From Scolanthus callimorphus (Eukaryota > Cnidaria > Anthozoa > Actiniaria > Edwardsiidae): a DNA stretch of 64,000 bases. The position numbers were made by a program, and so were the translations under genes. Shown piece after piece: positions 52,201-61,200 of this stretch; positions within the stretch are counted from its first letter, which is position 1, and each line of letters opens with the position of its first letter. Under the pieces are notes generated by a model. It made no database searches and was not told where the DNA came from. It saw nothing but the letters and a program-made list of their open reading frames with translations. The DNA is taken from NCBI GenBank assembly GCA_033964015.1, contig CM066919.1, positions 22,909,421 through 22,973,420 of the forward strand, read 5' to 3'.

Positions 52201-55200
52201 TCCTTCATCGTCAACAAATTCTTCCACCTCTCCTTCCTCGTCCGCGGGAATTTCTGTATCCTCCATAGGCTCGACAGTTTCTAAAATATCGGGAACGTCT
52301 TCAGTACCTTCGCCTTCTCTGATAGTTCTCGTCATCACTGTTTTAGTTGTTATTGTTCGTTTCACATCACGTCTCACAATTCTTCCTTCTTCATCGACGA
52401 ATTCTTCTACATCCTCTTCGTGATCTTCTGGCTCCACTACTGTCGTTGAATCCAACTGATCAAGATCAGGAATTGGTTCCTTTTCAGGCGCAACCATTTC
52501 TGTTACTTCTTCCGTGACGGGACACCTTCAATTTTCCTTCGTTCTTTCTTCGGTAATTCGATTACAATGTCCTCTTCAGGAATAACCTCATCCTTTTCCT
52601 TAGTCTCAACGGTTCGGTACCATCCATTGTTTCCAAAGGAATGTACGGGCCTCTTCTCTTATCTTCTACGGCGACGAACTCTTCCACAACCACGGGACCA
52701 GAAGGAACATTTTCGGGTTTTCTTTCCTTTTTCACATAATCAAATAGGTCTTCATCTAAGTCAGTTGTTTGTGGTCCAGGCTCATGTTTGACTGGCTCAA
52801 GCCAATCTGGCAACACAGGCTGTCGTTCAACTGACGTTTCTCCTATTTCGTCTTCCTGGAAAATAGGTTTTGTGGCTCTTCCATCAGGTTCTTTCTCGAG
52901 TTCAACTGGGGCTGCAGATTCGAGGACGTATTTCGCTGGTTCTTCTTGAGGAACTTGTGACGTTTCATCTCCTTTTATCACCGGCGTCTTTGTAGTAACT
53001 GTCTTTCTAACAGTTTTTCGAACCCTTCTTCCTTCAACGTCAACATATTCTTCAACTCCTGCTTCCTCTTCCGGTTTTTCTAGAGAGAATGGAGCAGATA
53101 TCTCGACTCCTGTGCTTTCCTCATCACCCGGTCTTATCATCAATGTTTTCGTGACCAAAGTCCTTTTTACTATCCTCCTTACAACCCGCCCTTTGTCATC
53201 AACAAATTCCTCTACCTCTCCGTATTCCTCTTCGGGTTCTTCTGTTCCCTCTAGGGATTCAGTGGAGTCCAGTATTTCGGGGACAACATCTTCTGTTAAA
53301 GCTTCCCCTTCTCCGTTTATTTTTCTTGTAACAGTTTTTGTTGTGATGGTTCGCTGGACGATACGACTGGCAATTCTCCCTTCATCATCTACGAACTCTT
53401 CAACTATGTCCTCTTCGACCTCTTCAGGTAAGACTGTAGTCGGTTCCTCTGGTTCTACTGACTTAGGACCTGTTTCTGACGGTTGGTTGGTTCAACATCT
53501 TTAGGCCAATCGGGAAGTATCCTCTCTTGTGCTGAAGCTTCCTCAGGAACTTCTTCTGTAGGCTGAAGTCTCTGCACTTCTTTGTACGAGGGTAATTCTT
53601 CAAGAAAAACTGGTTCTGCGGATTCCATTACAAAGCCGGGCTCATCACCATCCTCGGGAACACCTTCACTGGTTTTAAGGACAACCGTTTTTGTGGTGAT
53701 TGTTTTTCGGACGATCCTTCTGACTGTTCGTCCCTCTTCATCAGCATATTCTTCAACCTCTTCTCCTTCATCGAGATCGATAGGTTCAAATTTCTCCTCT
53801 GCAGGCGATACTGCTTCTTCTACGGCATCTGGCATTTCTTCCTCGGGTCGCAACGTCAAAGTTTTCGTCACTAAAGTTCGTTTAACTATTCGTCTCACTA
53901 TTCGCCCTTCATTGTCAACAAATTCCTCTACCTCTCCCTCCTGACCCTCGGGAACTTCTACTCCCTCCAAAGGTTCAGCTGATTCAAGTATTTCAGGACC
54001 CCTGTCTTTCCCGTCTTCTTCTGGAGATCTAACCATTTCTGTTGTCATTGTTTTTGTTGTGAAGGTGCGTTTAACGATGCGTCTAACAGTCCTTCCTTCA
54101 TCGTCTACAAACTCTTCCACTTCATCTTCGGGCTCTTCTGTTTGCATTTTGGAAGAGTCTTCTCTGGGAATTTCAGGTTCGGTTGATTCTAATATCACCG
54201 GGCTCACGTCCTCAGAGGTGACCCTTTCTCCCTCTCTGATCGTCCTTGTCATTACTGTTTCAGTTGTGATGGTTCGCTTAACGATACGCCTGACAATTCT
54301 CCCTTCATCATCTACGAACTCTTCGACTATGTCCTCTTCGCCCTCTTCCGGCATGACCGTAGATACGTCCTCTTGTTCTACTGACTTAGGTCTTGTTTCT
54401 GACGTTTCAGTTGGGTCAACATCTTTAAGCCGTTCGGGAAGTACCCTATCTTGTCCTGAAGCTTCCTCAGGAACTTTTTCGGTAGGCTGAGGTCTTTGCA
54501 CATCTTTGTCAGAGGGTAATTCTTCAAGAGAAACTGGTTCTGTAGATTCTATTACAACGTCTGATCGATCACCGTCTTCGGGAACACTTTCACCTCTTTT
54601 CAGAACAACTGCTTTTGTGGTGATTGTTTTTCGGACGATCCTTCTGACTGTTCGTCCCTCTTCATCAACATATTCTTCAACCTCCTCTCTTTCATCGAGA
54701 TCGATAGGTTCAAATTTCTCCTCTGCAGGGGATACTGCTTCTTCTACGGCATCTGGCATTTCTTCCTCGGGTCGCAACGTCACAGTTTTGGTCACTAAAA
54801 CTATTCGCCCTTCATTATCAACAAATTCTTCTACCTCTCCCACCTGACCCTCGGGAACTTCTACTCCCTCCAAAGGTTCAGCTGATTCAAGTATTTCAGG
54901 AACCCTGTCTTTCCCGTCTTCTTCTGGAGATCTAACCATTTCTGTTGTCATTGTTTTTGTTGTGAAGGTGCGTTTAACGATGCGTCTCACAGTCCTTCCT
55001 TCATCGTCTACAAACTCTTCCACTTCGTCTTCGGACTCTTCCGTTGGCACTTCGGATGTCTTTTCGGTTGGAATTTCAGCTTCAACTGATTCTAGTATCA
55101 CCGGACTCACATCATCAGTTGTGACTCTTTCTCCCTTTCTGGTCGTCCTTGTCATTACCGTTTTAGTTGTGATGGTTCGCCTGACGATATGCCTGACAAT

Positions 55201-58200
55201 TCTCCCTTCATCATCTACGAACTCTTCAACTATGTCCTCTTCGCCCTCTTCAGGTAAGACTGTAGTCGGTTCCTCTGGTTCTACTGACTTAGGACCTGTT
55301 TCCGACGGTTTGGCTGGTTCAACATCTTTAGGCCAATCGGGAAGTATCCTCTCTTGTGCTGAAGCTTCCTCAGGAACTTCTTCTGTAGGCTGAGGTCTCT
55401 GCACTTCTTTGTCCGAGGGTAATTCTTCAAGAGAAACTGGTTCTGCGAATTCCATTACAAAGCCGGGCTCATCACCTTCCTCGGGAACACCTTCACTGGT
55501 TTTAAGGACAACCGTTTTTGTGGTGATTGTTTTTCGGACGATCCTTCTGACTGTTCGTCCCTCTTCATCAGCATATTCTTCAACCTCTTCTCCTTCATCG
55601 AGATCGATAGGTTCAAGTCTCTCCTCTGCAGGCGATACTGCTTCTTCTACGGCATCTGGCATTTCTTCCTCGGGTCGCAACGTCAAAGTTTTCGTCACTA
55701 AAGTTCGTTTAACTATTCGTCTCACTATTCGCCCTTCATTGTCAACAAATTCCTCTACCTCTCCCTCCTGACCCTCGGGAACTTCTACTCCCTCCAAAGG
55801 TTCAGCTGATTCAAGTATTTCAGGACCCCTGTCTTTCCCATCTTCTTCTGGAGATCTAACCATTTCGGTTGTCATTGTTTCTGTTGTGAAGGTGCGTTTA
55901 ACGATGCGTCTAACAGTCCTTCCTTCATCGTCTACAAACTCTTCCACTTCATCTTCGGGCTCTTCTGTTTGCATTTTGGAAGAGTCTTCTCTGGGAATTT
56001 CAGGTTCGGTTGATTCTAATATCACCGGGCTCACGTCCTCAGAGGTGACCCTTTCTCCCTCTCTGATCGTCCTTGTCATTACCGTTTCAGTTGTGATGGT
56101 CCGCTTCACGATACGCCTGACAATTCTCCCTTCATCATCTACGAACTCTTCGACTATGTCCTCCTCGCCCTCTTCCGGCATGACCACAGATACTTGCTCT
56201 GGTTCTACTGACTTAGGTCTTGTTTCTGACGTCTCAGTTGGCTCAACATCTTTAGGCCGTTCGGGAAGTATCCATCTTGTCCTGAAGCTTCATCGGAAAC
56301 TTTTTCCATAGGCTGAGGACTTTGCATATCTTTGTCAGAGGGTAATTCTTCAAAAAAACTGGTTCTGTAGATTCTATTACAACGTCTGGTTGATCACCTT
56401 CTTCGGGAACACTTTCACCTGTTTTCAGGACAACTGGTTTTGTGGTGATTGTTTTTCGGACGATCCTTCTGACCGCTCGTCCCTCTTCATCAACATATTC
56501 TTCACCCTCTTCTCCTTCATCGAGATCGATAGGTTCAACTCTCTCCTCTGCAGGTGGTAGCCCTTCTTCTACGGCATCTGGCATTTCTTCCTCGGGTCGC
56601 AACGTCACAGTTTTGGTCACTAAAGTTCGTTGAACTATTCTTCTCACTATTCGCCCTTCGTTGTCCACAAATTCCTCTACCTCTCCCTCCTGACCCTCGG
56701 GAACTTCTACTCCCTCCAAAGGTTCAGCTGATTCAAGTATTTCAGGAGCCCTGTCTTTCCCGTCTTCTTCTGGAGATCTAACCATTTCTGTTGTCATTGT
56801 TTTTGTTGTGAAGGTGCGTTTAACGATGCGTCTCACAGTCCTTCCTTCGTCGTCTACAAACTCTTCCACTTCGTCTTCGGACTCTTCCGTTGGCACTTCG
56901 GATGTCTTTTCGGTTGGAATTTCAGCTTCAACTGATTCTAGTATCACCGGACTCACATCATCAGTTGTGACTCTTTCTCCCTTTCTGATCGTCCTTGTCA
57001 TTACCGTTTTAGTTGTGATGGTTCGCTTGACGATACGCCTGACAATTCTCCCTTCATCATCTACGAACTCTTCAACTATGTCCTCTTCGCCCTCTTCAGG
57101 TAAGACCGTAGTCGGTCCCTCTGGTTCTACTGACTTAGGAACTGTTTCTGACGGTTTGGTTGGTTCAATATCTTTAGGCCAATCGGGAAGTATCCTCTCT
57201 TGTGCTGAAGCTTCCTCAGGAACTTCGTCTGTAGGCTGAGGTCTCTGCACTTCTTTGTCCGAGGGTAATTCTTCAAGAGAAACTGGTTCTGCGGATTCCA
57301 TTACAAAGCCGGGCTCATCACCATCCTCGGGAAAACCTTCACTGGTTTTAAGGACAACCGTTTTTGTGGTGATTGTTTTTCGGACGATCCTTCTGACTGT
57401 TCCTCCCTCTTCATCAACATATTCTTCAACCTCTTCTCCTTCATCGAGATCGATAGGTTCAAATTTCTCCTCTGCAGGGGATACTGCTTCTTCTACGGCA
57501 TCTGGCATTTCTTCCTCGGGTCGCAACGTCACAGTTTTGGTCACTAAAACTATTCGCCCTTCATTATCAACAAATTCCTCTACCTCTCCCTCCTGACCCT
57601 CGGGAACTTCTACAACCTCCAAAGGTTCAGCTGATTCAAGTATTTCAGGAACCCTGTCTTTCCCGTCTTCTTCTGGAGATCTAACCATTTCTGTTGTCAT
57701 TGTTTTTGTTGTGAAGGTGCGTTTAACGATGCGTCTAACAGTCCTTCCTTCATCGTCTACAAACTCTTCCACTTCGTCTTTGGGCTCTTCTGTTTGTATT
57801 GTGGAAGAGTCCTCTGTTGGAATTTCAGGTTCTGTTGATTCCAATATCACCGGGCTCACGTCCTCAGAGGTGACCCTTTCTCCCTCTCTGATCGTCCTTG
57901 TCATTACCGTTTCAGTTGTGATGGTCCGCTTGACGGTACGCCTGACAATTCTCCCTTCATCATCTACGAACTCTTCGACTAGGTCCTCTTCGCCCTCCTC
58001 CGGCATGACCACAGATACTTGCTCTGGTTCTACTGACTTAGGTCTTGTTTCTGACGTTTCAGTTGATTCAACATCTTTAGGCCGTTCAAGAAGTACCCCA
58101 TCTTGTCCTGAAGCTTCATCGGGAACTTTTTCTATAGGCTGAGGACTTTGCACATCTTTGTCAGAGGGTAATTCTTCATGAGAAACTGGTTCTGCAGATT

Positions 58201-61200
58201 CTATTACAACGTCTGGTCGATCACCTTCTTCGGGAACACTTTCACCTGTTTTCAGGACAACTGTTTTGTGGTGATTGTTTTTCGGACGATCCTTCTGACT
58301 GTTCGTCCCTCTTCATCAACATATTCTTCAACCTCTTCTCCTTCATCGAGATCGATAGGTTCAAATTTCTCCTCTGCAGGCGATACTGCTTCTTCTACGG
58401 CATCTGGCATTTCTTCCTCGGGTCGCAACGTCAAAGTTTTCGTCACTAAAGTTCGTTGAACTATTCTTCTCACTATTCGCCCTTCATTATCAACAAATTC
58501 CTCTACCTCTCCCTCCTGACCCTCGGGAACTTCTACTCCCTCCAAAGGTTCAGCTGATTCAAGTATTTCAGGACCCCTTTCTTTCCCGTCTTCTTCTGGG
58601 GATCTAACCATTTCTGTTGTCATTGCTTTTGTTGTGAAGGTGCGTTTAACGATGCGTCTCACAGTCCTTCCTTCATCGTCTACAAACTCTTCCACTTCGT
58701 CTTCGGACTCTTCCGTTGGCACTTCGGAAGTCTTTTCTGTTGGAATTTCAGCTTCAACTGATTCTAGTATCACCGGACTCACATCATCAGTTGTGACTCT
58801 TTCTCCCTTTCTGATCGTCCTTGTCATTACCGTTTTAGTTGTGATGGTTCGCTTGACGATACGCCTGACAATTCTCCCTTCATCATCTACGAACTCTTCA
58901 ACTATGTCCTCTTCGCCCTCTTCAGGTAAGACCGTAGTCGGTCCCTCTGGTTCTACTGACTTAGGACCTGTTTCTGACGGTTTGGTTGGTTCAACATCTT
59001 TAGGCCAATCGGGAAGTATCCTCTCTTGTGCTGAAGCTTCCTCAGGAACTTCTTCTGTAGGCTGAGGTCTCTGCACTTCTTTGTCCGAGGGTAATTCTTC
59101 AAGAGAAACTGGTTCTGCGGATTCCATTACAAAGCCGGGCTCATCACCTTCCTCGGGAACACCTTCACTGGTTTTAAGGACAACCGTTTTTGTGGTGATT
59201 GTTTTTCGGACGATCCTTCTGACTGTTCGTCCCTCTTCATCAACATATTCTTCAACCTCTTCTCCTTCATCGAGATCGATAGGTTCAACTCTCTGCTCTG
59301 CAGGTGGTAGCCCTTCTTCTACGGCATCTTGCTTTTGTTCTCGGGTCGCAACGTCACAGTTTTGGTCACAAAAGTTCGTTGAACTATTCTTCTCACTATT
59401 CGCCCTTCATTATCAACAAATTCCTCTACTTCTCCCTCCTGACCCTCGGGAACTTCTACTCCCTCCAAAGGTTCAGCTGATTCAAATATTTCAGGAACCC
59501 TGTCTTTTCCGTCTTCTTCTGGAGATCTAACCATTTCTGTTGTCATTGTCTTTGTTGTGATGGTGCGTTTAACGATGCGTCTCACAGTCCTTCCTTCATC
59601 ATCTACAAACTCTTCCACTTCGTCTTCGGACTCTTCTGTTGGTACTTCGGAAGTCTTTTCGGTTGGAATTTCAACTTCAACTGATTCTAGTATCACCGGA
59701 CTCACGTCATCAGTTATGACTCTTTCTCCCTCTGTGATCGTCCTTGTCATTAGCGTTTCAGTTGTGATGGTTCGCTTGACGATACGCCTTACAATTCTCC
59801 CCTCATCATCTACGAACTCTTCGACTATGTCCTCTTCGCCCTCTTCCGGCATGACCGTAGATACGTCCTCTGGTTCTACTGACTTAGGTCCTGTTTCTGA
59901 CGCGTCAGTTGGTTCAACAACTTTAGGCCAATCAGGAAGTATTCTCTCTTGTCCTGTAACTTCTTCAGACGGTAATTCTTCAAGAGAAATTGGTTCAGTG
60001 GATTCCATAACTTCAAGCTGCCTTGGAATTTCGTCAAGTTCTAATGATTCATCAGGGTGCGCGGTAACTGTTTTGGTCATAACAGTGTTCCTGACAACTC
60101 TTCTAACTAGTCTGCCTTCGCTGTCACCATATTCCTCGATCTTCTCCTCTACGCCCTCTTCTGACTGTGCACCCTCTATTTCTTTCATCGTACCTTCATC
60201 TTTACCACCAAATTCGTCCATTTCTCCTTCAACTTCCGGAATTTCTTCTATTGCTACCGGCTCTGCTGATTCCAGAATCTCAGGTGCATCCTTATCCGTT
60301 GTAATCGACTTACGTGTCTCTTCTGGCTCTTGCGGCTCGCCATCATCAGTGACATCAAACGCAGGATTATAGAATCCCATTTCTTCGTAAGGCGTCAGTT
60401 TCGTTAAGCGTGAATCCTGAATGAGCTCCAACGGTAACGAGTCGACGTCATGTTCGGGCTCTGCACTAGGTTCTACAACAGGCCTGACTGGCTCCACGGC
60501 GTCTTCAAGTTCATCTAAATCAGGAATAGCTACCTCTCTTTGTAAAACAGTTTGAGACACACTTTCGACTATAGGAGATGCCTGAGGTGTTACCGGGGAA
60601 GGTTTCGGTCGAACATCGTAATCAAGAACCTCCTCAATAGATTTTCCATCATATACCTTTTTCTCATAAGGTATAAAACCAACAGGAATTCTCACCTTTC
60701 GCTTTATATTGACCACAACGATCTCCTCAGAGAATTCATCTTCGACGTACTCTTCTTCTTCCTCTGTTTCTTCATCTTCCTCCTCCTCTACCTCCTCCTC
60801 TTCTTCTTTTTCTTCCTCTTTTCCTTTTGTCATCAACAACGCTTCATCGGGTATAGTTTTTGCAGGAAATGATTCTGCCACTTCCTTTGTCGTAACAATG
60901 GGTTTATCGGGTTCTGGTGCAGGTTGTTTTTTATCCAGAGTATCAAATTCTGGAATAAAGACTGTCCGTTGGGTCGAAATGAACTGAAATGCCTCTTCCT
61001 TTATAGGCGAACCTTCGGGGACTCTTTTCTTCCTTGGAACAACAGGTATATCCAATACATCATCATTAATTGGTTCGTGCCGTTTACGCTCTGGAGGAAA
61101 ACCTGTTTCATCGTCAAAGAGGATAACATTAAAGCGCTCGTCTTCGTGCATTGCAATAATTTCTTCCATCACTTGAGGGCCTTCTGGAGTTGTCTTCGGA

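Noticed and set aside
53582..60372. Plus-strand open frames rich in S and T (SSSSTNSSTSS-like), repeating every ~0.9 kb
   Set aside because: They are the antisense reading of the repeat exon. Their periodicity only mirrors the minus-strand array, and the minus frame has splice borders and motif conservation.
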